Shown: piece after piece, positions 7,825-15,212 of the stretch
Position numbering within the stretch: the first letter of the stretch is position 1
How the letters are laid out: each line of letters begins with the position of its first letter
NCBI RefSeq assembly: GCF_017996735.1
Contig: NZ_JAGOGJ010000072.1
Coordinates: 1 to 32,941 of the forward strand
Length of the DNA stretch: 32,941 bases
Origin: Niveispirillum sp.
GTDB lineage: Bacteria; Pseudomonadota; Alphaproteobacteria; Azospirillales; Azospirillaceae
Direction of reading: 5' to 3'
Notes under the pieces: model-generated
The model's database searches: none
Told to the model about the DNA's origin: nothing
The model's input: the letters and a program-made list of their open reading frames with translations, nothing else
Translations under genes and position numbers: made by a program

Positions 7825-8630
7825 ACGCGACGCGACAGGCGGCCATCCGGTTCGTTTCCCCCCTCTGGCATGTCACCTTGCGCCTGCTGGACCTTGTCCT
7901 GCCGCCGCGTTGTCTGGCCTGCGGGACGGAGGTGGGGGTCGCCGGCGCCCTGTGTCCCACCTGCTGGCAAGGCATCGGTTTCATCGCGGCGCCGCATTGC
8001 GCCCGCTGCGGCCTGCCCTTCGATTACGATCCCACGGGTGACGGCGCGACCAATCTGGTCTGCGGCGCCTGTCTGGCCCGCCCGCCGCCGTTCGACCGCT
8101 GCCGGTCGGTCTTTGCCTATGACGATGCCAGCCGCCCGCTGGTCCTGGGGTTCAAGCACGGGGATCGCACCGATTGCGCCCCGGCCTTCGCGCAATGGCT
8201 GGCGCGGGCGGGGGCCGTGCTGGTGGCCGAACCGGATGTGATCATCGCGCCGGTGCCGCTGCACCGCTGGCGGCTGTTGAAACGGCGATACAACCAATCG
8301 GCGCTGCTGGCGCTGGAACTGGGGCGGCTGGCGGGGCGGACGGCCATCCCCGACCTGCTGATCCGCCGCCGCGCCACGCCCAGCCAGGGCGGGCTGACGG
8401 CCAAGGGGCGGGCGCGCAATGTACAAGGCGCCTTCGCCATCAACCCGCGCTGCGTGGGCCGCGTCAAGGAAGCCCGTATCCTGCTGATCGATGATGTGTT
8501 CACCACGGGGGCCACGGTGGGCGAATGCGCCCGCACCCTGCGCCGGGCGGGGGCACGGGCCGTCGATGTGTTGACCCTGTCGCGCGTGGTGAAGCCCGTA
8601 ACGCTGGAGGAGGTGGGGGAGGCCGGCTGA
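7821..8630 (+). CDS. comF: ComF-family phosphoribosyltransferase-like protein
   Basis: 269 residues with a GTG start overlapping the previous stop (GTGA) and a GGGGAG site upstream. The N-terminus has two zinc-ribbon-like cysteine sets (C31/C34/C45/C48 and C60/C63/C81/C84). It is followed by a type-I phosphoribosyltransferase fold with the PRPP loop ILLIDDVFTTGAT at about 220-232 and the GxxAKGRARNV segment. ComF proteins are required for DNA uptake in competent bacteria, but are widespread in non-competent ones, where their role is unclear. The comF-grxC-nitrilase order is common in alphaproteobacteria. A hairpin at 8637-8663 follows the gene. Confidence 0.9.
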   Translation: MNATRQAAIRFVSPLWHVTLRLLDLVLPPRCLACGTEVGVAGALCPTCWQGIGFIAAPHCARCGLPFDYDPTGDGATNLVCGACLARPPPFDRCRSVFAYDDASRPLVLGFKHGDRTDCAPAFAQWLARAGAVLVAEPDVIIAPVPLHRWRLLKRRYNQSALLALELGRLAGRTAIPDLLIRRRATPSQGGLTAKGRARNVQGAFAINPRCVGRVKEARILLIDDVFTTGATVGECARTLRRAGARAVDVLTLSRVVKPVTLEEVGEAG

Positions 8631-8636
8631 TCCCCC

Positions 8637-8663
8637 GGCAAGGGTGCATTGCAACCCCTTGCC
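8637..8663 (+). terminator. Hairpin between comF and grxC
   Basis: Perfect 8-bp arms GGCAAGGG and CCCTTGCC, with an inner TGCA-T-TGCA pairing. It is followed by CTTTGCC rather than a clear T-run, so it may be an attenuator or RNA-stabilising hairpin rather than a strong terminator. Confidence 0.4.
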
Positions 8664-8665
8664 CT

Positions 8666-8695
8666 TTGCCGGCGGTCCCGGCAGGTTCATATTAT
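8666..8695 (+). promoter_or_regulatory. Candidate promoter of grxC
   Basis: TTGCCG (8666-8671), an 18-bp spacer and TATTAT (8690-8695). This predicts a start near 8702, about 30 bases before the grxC ATG. Pattern match only. Confidence 0.4.
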
Positions 8696-8732
8696 TGTCA
8701 GCAAACCATCACCGATGCAGGGACCCTTCGCC

Positions 8733-9002
8733 ATGTCCGCGCCCAAGGTCGAGATCTATACCAGCCCCTGGTGTAGCTACTGCACCCGTGCCAAGCGCCT
8801 TCTGGACGGCAAGGGTGTCCGTTATGAGGAGATCGACGTCATGGCCGAACCGGCCCGCCGGTCGGAAATGACCCAGCGCGCCGGGGGCCGCACCAGCGTG
8901 CCGCAGGTCTTCATCGACGGGCAGCATATCGGCGGCTGCGACGATACCCATGCCCTGGATCGCGCCGGCAAGCTGGACCCGCTGCTGGGCATCGGGGCCT
9001 GA
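8733..9002 (+). CDS. grxC: Glutaredoxin 3
   Basis: 89 residues, the usual length for GrxC. The thioredoxin-fold protein has the active site WCSYC (C14, C17), the cis-Pro motif TSVPQVFIDG and the glutathione-binding GGCDD. The commoner active site is CPYC; Ser in the second position is an accepted variant. It reduces protein disulfides and glutathione mixed disulfides in the cytosol using glutathione. The start at 8733 has AGGGA nine bases upstream; an in-frame ATG at 8715 is less likely. It lies five bases before the Nit-type amidase gene, which probably acts on a glutathione-derived side product, so the pair makes metabolic sense. Confidence 0.93.
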   Translation: MSAPKVEIYTSPWCSYCTRAKRLLDGKGVRYEEIDVMAEPARRSEMTQRAGGRTSVPQVFIDGQHIGGCDDTHALDRAGKLDPLLGIGA

Positions 9003-9007
9003 TCCGC

Positions 9008-9841
9008 ATGACCGGCAGCCCCCCCTTTGTCCGCGCCGCCCTGGTCCAGGTGAATGCCGGGCCGGAGATCATGCCCAACCTGGAACAGGCCGGCATCCTG
9101 GTCCGTCAGGCCGTGCAGCAGGGCGCGCAGCTTGTATGCCTGCCGGAGAATGTCTCCCTGATGGCGCAGGGGCGGGAGAAAATCCTGGCCCGTGTGAAGC
9201 CCGAGGAACAGCATCCCGGCGTGCCTTTCTTCCGCGATCTGGCGCGGGAAACGGGGGCCTGGATCATGACGGGCACCCTGGGCTGCCTGCTGCCCGACGG
9301 GCGCGTGGCCAACCGCGCCTTCGTGACCAATCCGGACGGCGAGATCACGGCGCGGTATGACAAGATCCACATGTTCGATGTGGATCTGGCCGGCGGTGAG
9401 ACCTATCGCGAAAGCGCCACCTACCGGCCCGGTGAACAGGCGGTGGTGGCCGCCACGCCCTGGGGCGGGCTGGGCCTGTCCATCTGCTATGATGTGCGCT
9501 TCGCCTATCTTTACCGCGCCCTGGCCAAGGCCGGTGCCAGCATCATCACCGTTCCCGCCGCCTTTACCGTGCCCACGGGCCGTGCCCACTGGCATGTGCT
9601 GCTGCGGGCCCGCGCCATCGAGACGGGGTGCTTCATCCTGGCCCCGGCCCAGACCGGCACCCATGATGGCGGGCGCGGCACCTATGGCCATTCCGTCATC
9701 ATCAGCCCCTGGGGTGAGGTGCTGGCCGATGCGGGGGAGGAGCCGGGGGTGATCCTGGCCGACCTGGACCTGTCCAAGGTGGAGGAGGCCCGCCGCATGG
9801 TGCCCAGTTTGCGGCATGACCGCAGCTTTACGGGCCCCTGA
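9008..9841 (+). CDS. Nit-type carbon-nitrogen hydrolase, probable deaminated-glutathione amidase
   Basis: 277 residues, one nitrilase domain. The catalytic triad is visible: Glu47 (LPENVS), Lys119 (RYDKIHMFDV) and Cys160 (SICYDVRF). The surrounding motifs PAAFTVPTGRAHWHVLLRARAIET and APAQTGTH match the Nit1/YbeM group, which hydrolyses deaminated glutathione, a side product of transaminases. An omega-amidase is the alternative. Its place right after grxC supports a glutathione-linked repair role. Cytosolic. It converges on the RTX gene with about 20 bp between stops and no clear terminator. Confidence 0.88.
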   Translation: MTGSPPFVRAALVQVNAGPEIMPNLEQAGILVRQAVQQGAQLVCLPENVSLMAQGREKILARVKPEEQHPGVPFFRDLARETGAWIMTGTLGCLLPDGRVANRAFVTNPDGEITARYDKIHMFDVDLAGGETYRESATYRPGEQAVVAATPWGGLGLSICYDVRFAYLYRALAKAGASIITVPAAFTVPTGRAHWHVLLRARAIETGCFILAPAQTGTHDGGRGTYGHSVIISPWGEVLADAGEEPGVILADLDLSKVEEARRMVPSLRHDRSFTGP

Positions 9842-9862
9842 CCGTCAGCCTCCCATCGGGCC

Positions 9863-10522
9863 TCAGGCGATGACGAACCAGTCGGCAGCGGCGTCATAGC
9901 GAACCGACAGCCCGTCCGGGATGATGATCGTATGGTCCTGTTCGGCGTCGTAACGGCCGTCATTGTTCAGATCGATGACGATATGGCCGTTGATCTGCGC
10001 GATATTGGTGACACCCGCCTGGAGGAAGGTGGGCAGGGCCGTATCCGCCGTCAGGGATGACAGGGCGGTGCCGTTGATGCGTAGGACTGTCTCTGCGGCG
10101 GCATCGAAATCGACCCGCTCGCCCTTGCCGATATCGATCAGGATATCCCGATCACCAGCCCCCAGGTCCGCCAGGGCAAAGGTGAAACGGTCGCGGCCCG
10201 ATCCGCCGGTCAGGATGTCGGAGCCGGCCCCGCCATTCAGCACATCATCGCCCTTGCCGCCATCAATGATGTCGGTGCCGGCACCGCCGCGCACCGTGTC
10301 ATTGCCCCAGCCGGCACTGATCAGGTCATTGCCGGCGGTGCCGTTCAGGCGGTCGGCGAACAGGCTGCCCATCTGGGGCTGCAGATGGAGGTCCCGCACG
10401 GCGTCAACCGCACTCTTGCCCAGGCCGATAAACAGATCGCCCAGGGTTTTGATCGTCGCCTCGACCAGGGCTTGCGCTAACCCCTGCCCCAGCGCTTCGG
10501 AAAACGAATTGATCTTTGACAT
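9863..10522 (-). CDS. Small RTX calcium-binding repeat protein
   Basis: 219 residues from the ATG at 10522, chosen for the GGGGAGG site upstream; the frame extends to 10555. An N-terminal helical region (1-45) has no Sec signal. It is followed by about five or six glycine-aspartate nonapeptides of the GGxGxDxL type between residues 57 and 115 (for example GGAGTDIIDGGKGDD and GGAGSDILTGG). The C-terminal part has IDIGKGERVDF and a DLNNDGRYD loop. RTX proteins bind calcium on folding and leave by a type I secretion system using a C-terminal signal. No such system is encoded nearby. The role outside the cell is unknown. A strong 21-bp dyad lies just upstream. Confidence 0.85.
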   Translation of the reverse strand: MSKINSFSEALGQGLAQALVEATIKTLGDLFIGLGKSAVDAVRDLHLQPQMGSLFADRLNGTAGNDLISAGWGNDTVRGGAGTDIIDGGKGDDVLNGGAGSDILTGGSGRDRFTFALADLGAGDRDILIDIGKGERVDFDAAAETVLRINGTALSSLTADTALPTFLQAGVTNIAQINGHIVIDLNNDGRYDAEQDHTIIIPDGLSVRYDAAADWFVIA

Positions 10523-10544
10523 GGCCCGGGCCTCCCCGCCCTCA

Positions 10545-10565
10545 GATATGGACATTGTTCATATC
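10545..10565. promoter_or_regulatory. 21-bp dyad upstream of the RTX gene
   Basis: Outer arms GATATG and CATATC with inner ACA/TGT pairing: nine of ten positions are symmetric around a single central base. It ends 23 bases before the RTX start, where a repressor or activator would overlap the promoter. It is AT-rich against a GC-rich background. The binding protein cannot be named. Confidence 0.6.
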
Positions 10566-10678
10566 CAGCTTTTCCTTCCACCACTGTGATCGCCGTCATG
10601 GGGAAGAAAAGCCTGTTGACGGGGGCCGCTTGCGGTTGCATCGCTGGGGCCGTTCGATGATGAAGGCCCCTGCCCCCA

Positions 10679-11482
10679 ATGTCCCAGCGCTGGAAAATCA
10701 CAGTCGAGTTCAATGGCACGCCCTTTCTGGGCTGGCAGCGGCAGGATCACGGCCCCTCCGTCCAAGGCTGCCTGGAGGAAGCGGTGACACGCTTTTCCCA
10801 GGAGGTGGTGACGGTGCACGCCGCCGGCCGCACCGACAGCGGCGTGCATGCCACCGGCATGGTGGCCAGCTTCGATCTGAACAAGCCGGTCAGCGCCGAC
10901 AAGGTGCGCGACGCCCTGAACTTTCACCTGAAGCCCAACCCCATCGCGGTCCTGAAGGCGGAGGCGATGGAGCCGGAATTCCATGCGCGCTTCACCTGTA
11001 TCGGCCGGTCCTACCTGTACCGCATCACCAACCGGCGGGCACCGCTGGCGCTGGATGCCGGGCGGTCCTGGCTGGTCTCGCACCCGCTGGATGCCGACGC
11101 CATGCATGCGGCGGCCCAGCGCCTGATCGGCCGGCATGATTTCAGCAGCTTCCGCGCCTCGCTCTGCCAGGCGGCCAGCCCCGTTAAGACGCTGGCCGAA
11201 CTGTCGGTGACGCGGGTGGCGGAAGAGGTGCGGATTGTCGCCCGTGCCCGATCCTTCCTGCACCATCAGGTGCGCAACATGGTCGGCACCCTGAAAATGG
11301 TGGGTGAAGGGCGCTGGACGGCGGATGACGTGTCGGCGGCGCTGGCAGCCCGCAACCGGTCGGCCGCCGGACAGACGGCCCCGGCCGACGGCCTGTATTT
11401 CACCCGCGCCTATTATCCGGGAGACGACTTCCCGGACCCCATCACCGACGGGCCCAGCACCCCATCCTCCACCAGCGGATAA
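10679..11482 (+). CDS. truA: tRNA pseudouridine(38-40) synthase
   Basis: 267 residues. The catalytic motif AAGRTDSGVHATG places the nucleophilic aspartate at D53. Other TruA marks are FNGTPFLGWQRQ near the start, RSYLYRIxNRRAP, HDFSSFRAS, and RSFLHHQVRNMVGTL. TruA isomerises uridines 38-40 in the tRNA anticodon arm. The start matches the family N-terminus, although the ribosome-binding site is weak. The last 20 residues are beyond the usual end and overlap the convergent dipeptidase gene by 70 bp. Confidence 0.95.
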   Translation: MSQRWKITVEFNGTPFLGWQRQDHGPSVQGCLEEAVTRFSQEVVTVHAAGRTDSGVHATGMVASFDLNKPVSADKVRDALNFHLKPNPIAVLKAEAMEPEFHARFTCIGRSYLYRITNRRAPLALDAGRSWLVSHPLDADAMHAAAQRLIGRHDFSSFRASLCQAASPVKTLAELSVTRVAEEVRIVARARSFLHHQVRNMVGTLKMVGEGRWTADDVSAALAARNRSAAGQTAPADGLYFTRAYYPGDDFPDPITDGPSTPSSTSG

Positions 11483-11988
11483 GCGGAGGCGCTAGGCAAC
11501 TGGTAATGCCACCATTCCCAGGCGTAATGCTGCCAGCCCGCCGCCGCCATGATGCCCAGCAGCAGGGCGCGGTTGCGCTGTGCCGCCACGCTGATGCTGG
11601 TGTCGGCGTGCCAGGCGATGGGCCGCATGTCGTCGAAATCGGTCCCCATGTCCAGCATCGTGCCATCGGGCAGCGCCAGGGTCAGGTCGATGGCCACGCC
11701 GCGCCCATGGCTGGACCCGATGCGCGGATCGGCGATGAAGGTCGCGTCGGGCAGTACATTCCACAGCGCCCATTGCGCGGCCGGTGGCCGGTAGCCGTCG
11801 AAGACCCGCAGGCGCAACCCCTGCGCCGCCGCCAGCCGGACGGACCGGGCCAGCGCCGCCGCCGCGTCGGGATGCAGAAGGCAGAGCGGCCGCGCGAAGA
11901 TCGGCCTTCCCGTCAGATTGTCGGGCGTGGCATAGCGAAGATCGAGATCGACATCGAAATCCGGCGGGGCGATGGTAACGAACCGCAT
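11413..11988 (-). CDS. D-Ala-D-Ala dipeptidase, VanX/DdpX family
   Basis: 191 residues from the ATG at 11988, preceded by AAGGG. The zinc ligands are visible as H94 and D101 in SSHGRGVAID and H161 in EWWHY; E158 is the catalytic base and R67 (GYRPPAAQ) matches the conserved arginine. VanX-type enzymes cleave D-alanyl-D-alanine; in Gram-negatives without van genes they serve peptidoglycan turnover. No van regulators or ligase are present, so glycopeptide resistance is not implied. No signal peptide, so cytosolic. Divergent from tsaB; its 3' end overlaps truA by 70 bp on the other strand. Confidence 0.9.
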   Translation of the reverse strand: MRFVTIAPPDFDVDLDLRYATPDNLTGRPIFARPLCLLHPDAAAALARSVRLAAAQGLRLRVFDGYRPPAAQWALWNVLPDATFIADPRIGSSHGRGVAIDLTLALPDGTMLDMGTDFDDMRPIAWHADTSISVAAQRNRALLLGIMAAAGWQHYAWEWWHYQLPSASAYPLVEDGVLGPSVMGSGKSSPG

Positions 11989-12053
11989 GGGAAACCCTTG
12001 TCGTTGCTGTCGGGACCTTGATAGCGGACACGTCCGCGAATGGATATGCGCCA

Positions 12054-12746
12054 ATGATCACGCTTGGCCTGGATACGGCGACCAGCGCCTGCGCCGTCGC
12101 CCTGTGGGATGCTGCGTCGGGCCGGACACTGGCCGTGCGGGCGGAGACCATGCAACGCGGCCTGGCGGAAAAGCTGGTGCCCATGGTGCAGGCGACGCTG
12201 GCCGATGCCGGAATCGGTTTTGCCGACCTGTCGCGCATCGGGGTGACGGTGGGGCCGGGCACCTTCACGGGCCTGCGCGTTGGGCTGGCCGCCGCGCGCG
12301 GCTTCGCGCTGGCCGCCGGCTGCCCGCTGGTGGGCGTCACCACACTGGAGGCGGCGGCCCACGGCCTGGATCCGGCGGCGCGGACGGGGCGGACCCTGCT
12401 GGCCGCCATCGAAAGCCGGCGCGACAATCTGTTCCTGCAGCCCTTCGCGGCCAATTTGTCACCGCTGGGCGCGCCGGCTGACGTGCTGCCGCCTGACCTG
12501 CCCGCCTATGCTGCCGCCCACCTGCCCGCCGGCCCGCTGCTGATCGTTGGCGATGCCGCCGCACGCGCGGCGCTGGCGCTGGGAGCGTGGGACGGCGGGG
12601 TGACCATCGTGGAGACGACGGGCGGGGCGGAGGCGCTGGCCACGGCCCGCATCGCGGCGGCACAGGACGCGGGCGGCATCGCGGCACGCATCGCCGACCC
12701 GTTCTATCTGCGCCCACCCGACGTCACCCTGCCGAAACAGGGCTGA
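12054..12746 (+). CDS. tsaB: tRNA threonylcarbamoyladenosine biosynthesis protein TsaB
   Basis: 230 residues from the ATG at 12054, where the ASKHA fold begins (ITLGLDTATSACAVAL). The motif VGPGTFTGLRVGLAAARGFA is diagnostic. TsaB is the scaffold partner of TsaD and TsaE in making the t6A modification at tRNA position 37. It is followed after three bases by rimI, the usual pairing in proteobacteria. The frame continues upstream to 12018, but the family start is at 12054. Confidence 0.93.
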   Translation: MITLGLDTATSACAVALWDAASGRTLAVRAETMQRGLAEKLVPMVQATLADAGIGFADLSRIGVTVGPGTFTGLRVGLAAARGFALAAGCPLVGVTTLEAAAHGLDPAARTGRTLLAAIESRRDNLFLQPFAANLSPLGAPADVLPPDLPAYAAAHLPAGPLLIVGDAAARAALALGAWDGGVTIVETTGGAEALATARIAAAQDAGGIAARIADPFYLRPPDVTLPKQG

Positions 12747-12749
12747 GCC

Positions 12750-13238
12750 ATGGCGGACAGTGTGGAGATTGTCGCGGCCGGATCCGCCCATGCGCCGGTG
12801 CTGGCGGCCCTGCATGCCCTGGCCTTCGCCGACGCCGCCCTGTCCGGTCCGGCCTGGGATGCGGGGGCCTTCGCCTCGCTTCTGTCCACACCGGGCGTGG
12901 AAGCCTTCATTCTGCTGGTGGACGGGACACCGCTTGCCCTGTCCCTGTGGCGCCATGTCCTGGACGAGGGCGAGTTGCTGACCATCGGCACGGACCCGGC
13001 CGCACAGGGGCGCGGTCTGGGCACCGCCCTGCTGCGCCAGGGACTGGCACATCTGGCGGCCGCCGGCGTGACACGCTGCTTCCTGGAGGTTGCCGTCACA
13101 AATACAGCGGCTATCAACCTTTATGCTTCATGCGGGTTCACGAATGCCGGCCGCCGACGCGGTTATTATCAGCATGCAGGGAAATCGATTGACGCGCATG
13201 TGATGGTAACTGATGGGGAACTAGGACGGATTATCTAA
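12750..13238 (+). CDS. rimI: GNAT acetyltransferase, probable RimI
   Basis: 162 residues. The acetyl-CoA binding motif reads IGTDPAAQGRGLGTALLR (about 74-92), and the C-terminal block EVAVTNTAAINLYASCGF followed by RRRGYYQ is typical of RimI, which acetylates the N-terminal alanine of ribosomal protein S18. Position directly after tsaB supports this. The last four bases overlap the convergent TusA-like gene. Confidence 0.88.
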   Translation: MADSVEIVAAGSAHAPVLAALHALAFADAALSGPAWDAGAFASLLSTPGVEAFILLVDGTPLALSLWRHVLDEGELLTIGTDPAAQGRGLGTALLRQGLAHLAAAGVTRCFLEVAVTNTAAINLYASCGFTNAGRRRGYYQHAGKSIDAHVMVTDGELGRII

Positions 13239-13489
13239 GGCTTTTTGATAAAAAGCCGCTGAACTCCCTCGGGACTCTCGGTACTCTCCGGTTGCGGACC
13301 GACAACCTCATAGCCGTGTTCGCGCAGGCTGGCGGGAACATTACGCGAGGGTTCACCAAAATTCATACGAACTTCAAGGGTTTGGCCGCTATCAAGCCGC
13401 TCCACCGCAAGTTTGGTCCGAACGAATGTCATCGGGCATACAAGCGCGGTTATGTCGAGGAACTGGTCTGATCTGTTTGTCACGAGCAT
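13235..13489 (-). CDS. TusA-family sulfur carrier protein
   Basis: 84 residues from the ATG at 13489, preceded by AAAGGA. The fold signature LDITALVCPMTFVRTKLAV has the sulfur-carrying cysteine at C18. The usual CPxP becomes CPMT, as in the YeeD/TusA-like branch rather than TusA proper. Members carry persulfide sulfur for tRNA thiolation or other sulfur transfer. It stands alone, divergent from mucR, with no thiolation genes beside it. Confidence 0.8.
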   Translation of the reverse strand: MLVTNRSDQFLDITALVCPMTFVRTKLAVERLDSGQTLEVRMNFGEPSRNVPASLREHGYEVVGPQPESTESPEGVQRLFIKKP

Positions 13490-13519
13490 CGATTCCTTTG
13501 ATAACGTACCAAATCGATA

Positions 13520-13548
13520 TTGCATGGTGTTCGGATAAGACTTATATC
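13520..13548 (+). promoter_or_regulatory. Predicted sigma-70 promoter of mucR
   Basis: TTGCAT (13520-13525), exactly 17 bp, then TATATC (13543-13548). This predicts a start near 13555 and a leader of about 25 bases with GGAG before the mucR ATG. Confidence 0.6.
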
Positions 13549-13580
13549 ACGAACGAGTTTTTTGGTTGGAGCAATGATAC

Positions 13581-14003
13581 ATGACCAACGCATCCTCCTC
13601 GCCCGAACTTTTGTCTCTCACGACGGAAATCGTCGCGGCCCATGTTTCGAACAATACAGTCGCAATCACCGATCTTCCGGCGCTGATCGATCAGGTTTAC
13701 CGGACTCTGGCCAACATCGGTACGGAACCGGTCGTGCAGAGCGAGAAGCCGCAGCCGGCCGTTGCCATCAAGAAGTCCGTGACCCCGGAATATATCGTCT
13801 GCCTGGAAGATGGTAAGAAGCTGAAAATGCTGAAGCGCCATCTGAAGACGGCTTACAACATGTCGCCGGAAGAATATCGTGAGCGTTGGGGCCTGCCGCC
13901 CGACTATCCGATGGTTGCTCCGAACTATGCCAAGCAGCGTTCGCGTCTGGCCAAGCAGATCGGTCTGGGCACCCGCGCCCGCCGCGCCGGTGAAGACGAG
14001 TAA
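13581..14003 (+). CDS. MucR/Ros-family transcriptional regulator
   Basis: 140 residues, full length. A helical N-terminal oligomerisation region (1-48) is followed by a linker and the Ros/MucR zinc-finger-like domain: YIVCLEDGKKLKMLKRHLKT, then YNMSPEEYRERWGLPPDYPMVAPNYA and a basic tail. The four zinc positions read C74, D77, H87 and A91/Y92, so the second Cys and the last His of Ros are not kept. Some Mesorhizobium homologues fold without zinc. MucR proteins bind AT-rich promoters as H-NS-like global regulators of surface polysaccharide, motility and cell-cycle genes. The gene is monocistronic, with its own promoter and a strong terminator. Confidence 0.92.
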   Translation: MTNASSSPELLSLTTEIVAAHVSNNTVAITDLPALIDQVYRTLANIGTEPVVQSEKPQPAVAIKKSVTPEYIVCLEDGKKLKMLKRHLKTAYNMSPEEYRERWGLPPDYPMVAPNYAKQRSRLAKQIGLGTRARRAGEDE

Positions 14004-14047
14004 AATGCACCTTTCCCGTCCCACGGGGCGGGTGGGTCGAGGGGAAG

Positions 14048-14080
14048 AGGGGCGGCCCGGTCGGGTCGCCCCTTTCTCGT
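14048..14080 (+). terminator. Rho-independent terminator after mucR
   Basis: Arms AGGGGCGGCCC (14048-14058) and GGGTCGCCCCT (14063-14073) pair over 11 bp with one G-T wobble and a 4-nt loop, then TTCTCGTT. A smaller GC hairpin lies just before it near 14018-14035. Confidence 0.8.
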
Positions 14081-14364
14081 TCCGGACCCGACGGAATACT
14101 CGGCTCAACCATTGTGATTTGTGCATGGCACCGCTACGCACCTACCCGCTGACCCCCTCAGGTCTTTGAAAGTTGCGGGACAAGGGCATGAAACTTTCGT
14201 GATCAACCCTTGCCCTGTGACACAGTGGGTTGACCCGCCTGCAGCACTTCGTGTTATGCCAGTGGTGACGGCGGTGACTGCCGCGCCCGCTGCCCGTGAA
14301 AGCGGGACAGGTGGCAAGGATGGTCGCTTCCGTCCCGTGCCGGCTACCCAGAATATGTGAGAGC
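14081..14364 (+). promoter_or_regulatory. olsB upstream region with candidate promoter and dyads
   Basis: No gene is seen in this stretch. TTGACC (14230-14235), 16 bp, then TGTTAT (14252-14257) is a plausible sigma-70 promoter. Directly before it is the 11-base palindrome CTGTGACACAG (14215-14225). Further upstream are 7-bp arms GAAAGTT and AACTTTC (14168-14198). One of these may be an operator. Ornithine-lipid genes are phosphate-regulated in some rhizobia, but no convincing Pho box is visible. Confidence 0.45.
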
Positions 14365-15183
14365 ATGGCTGACATCATATCCACCGATGCCCTGATTTCC
14401 GGTGAACTGCGCGCTGGCAATCTGGAGGTCCGTCTGGCGGAGACCGCCGCCGAGGTCACCGCGGCCCAGCGCCTGCGCTACCGCGTCTTCTATGAAGAGA
14501 TGGCGGCAAAGCCATCGGCGGAGATGGCGGCCCAGCGGCGCGACTTCGACATGTTCGATACGCTGTGCGACCATCTGCTGGTCATCGACCGCAGCCTGGG
14601 CCATGGCACCGACGCCGTGGTCGGCACCTACCGGCTCATCCGCCGGGCCACCGCCGCCCGCGCCGGTTCCTTCTACTCGTCGGACGAGTACGATATTTCC
14701 CGGATCGAGGAATATCCCGGCGAGGTTCTGGAACTGGGCCGGTCCTGCGTGGACCTGAACTATCGCAGCCGCGGCACCATGCAGTTGTTGTGGCGCGGCA
14801 TTGCCGCCTATTCGGCGCATTACGACATCAAGCTGATGTTCGGTTGCGCCAGCCTGCCGGGCACCGACCCCAAGGCACTGGCCCTGCCGCTTTCCTATCT
14901 CTATTACCATCATCTGGCGCCGCCGGCCCTGCGCCCCGTGGCCCTGCCGCATCGCTATGTCGAAATGGCGATGATGGACGAGCATGAGATCGACCCCCGT
15001 CGCGGCATCAACGAGGTGCCGGTCCTGATCAAGGGCTATCTGCGCCTGGGCGGTTTTGTGGGTGAAGGGGCGGTGGTGGACCACCAGTTCAACACCACCG
15101 ACGTTTCCATCGTCGTGAAGACCGACATGATGACCGACAAGTACCTGCGCCATTATGAGCGCCGGGGCTCGTCGCTGATCTGA
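14365..15183 (+). CDS. olsB: L-ornithine N-alpha-acyltransferase OlsB
   Basis: 272 residues from the ATG at 14365. Family marks of the OlsB/hemolysin-like GNAT group are seen: AAQRLRYRVFYEEM near residue 32, ELGRSCVDLNYRSRGTMQLLWRGIAAY and FGCASLPGTDP. OlsB transfers a 3-hydroxyacyl chain from acyl carrier protein to ornithine, giving lyso-ornithine lipid, the first step of phosphorus-free membrane lipid synthesis at the inner membrane. It is followed 29 bases later by olsA, which completes the pathway; the pairing makes the call firm. The frame is open upstream to 14296, but the family start is here. Confidence 0.92.
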   Translation: MADIISTDALISGELRAGNLEVRLAETAAEVTAAQRLRYRVFYEEMAAKPSAEMAAQRRDFDMFDTLCDHLLVIDRSLGHGTDAVVGTYRLIRRATAARAGSFYSSDEYDISRIEEYPGEVLELGRSCVDLNYRSRGTMQLLWRGIAAYSAHYDIKLMFGCASLPGTDPKALALPLSYLYYHHLAPPALRPVALPHRYVEMAMMDEHEIDPRRGINEVPVLIKGYLRLGGFVGEGAVVDHQFNTTDVSIVVKTDMMTDKYLRHYERRGSSLI

Positions 15184-15212
15184 TCCAGGATAGAGGCGGC
15201 GGACGGACAGGC

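Noticed and set aside
9863..10522. Toxin of a type I secretion or contact-dependent system
   Set aside because: Only calcium-binding repeats are visible; no toxic domain, immunity gene or transporter is adjacent.
11413..11988. Glycopeptide resistance from the VanX-like gene
   Set aside because: No VanH, ligase or two-component system nearby; Gram-negative context indicates peptidoglycan turnover.
14210..14240. Possible Pho box before olsB
   Set aside because: Only about four of seven bases match in the second half-site; a palindrome is the better description.
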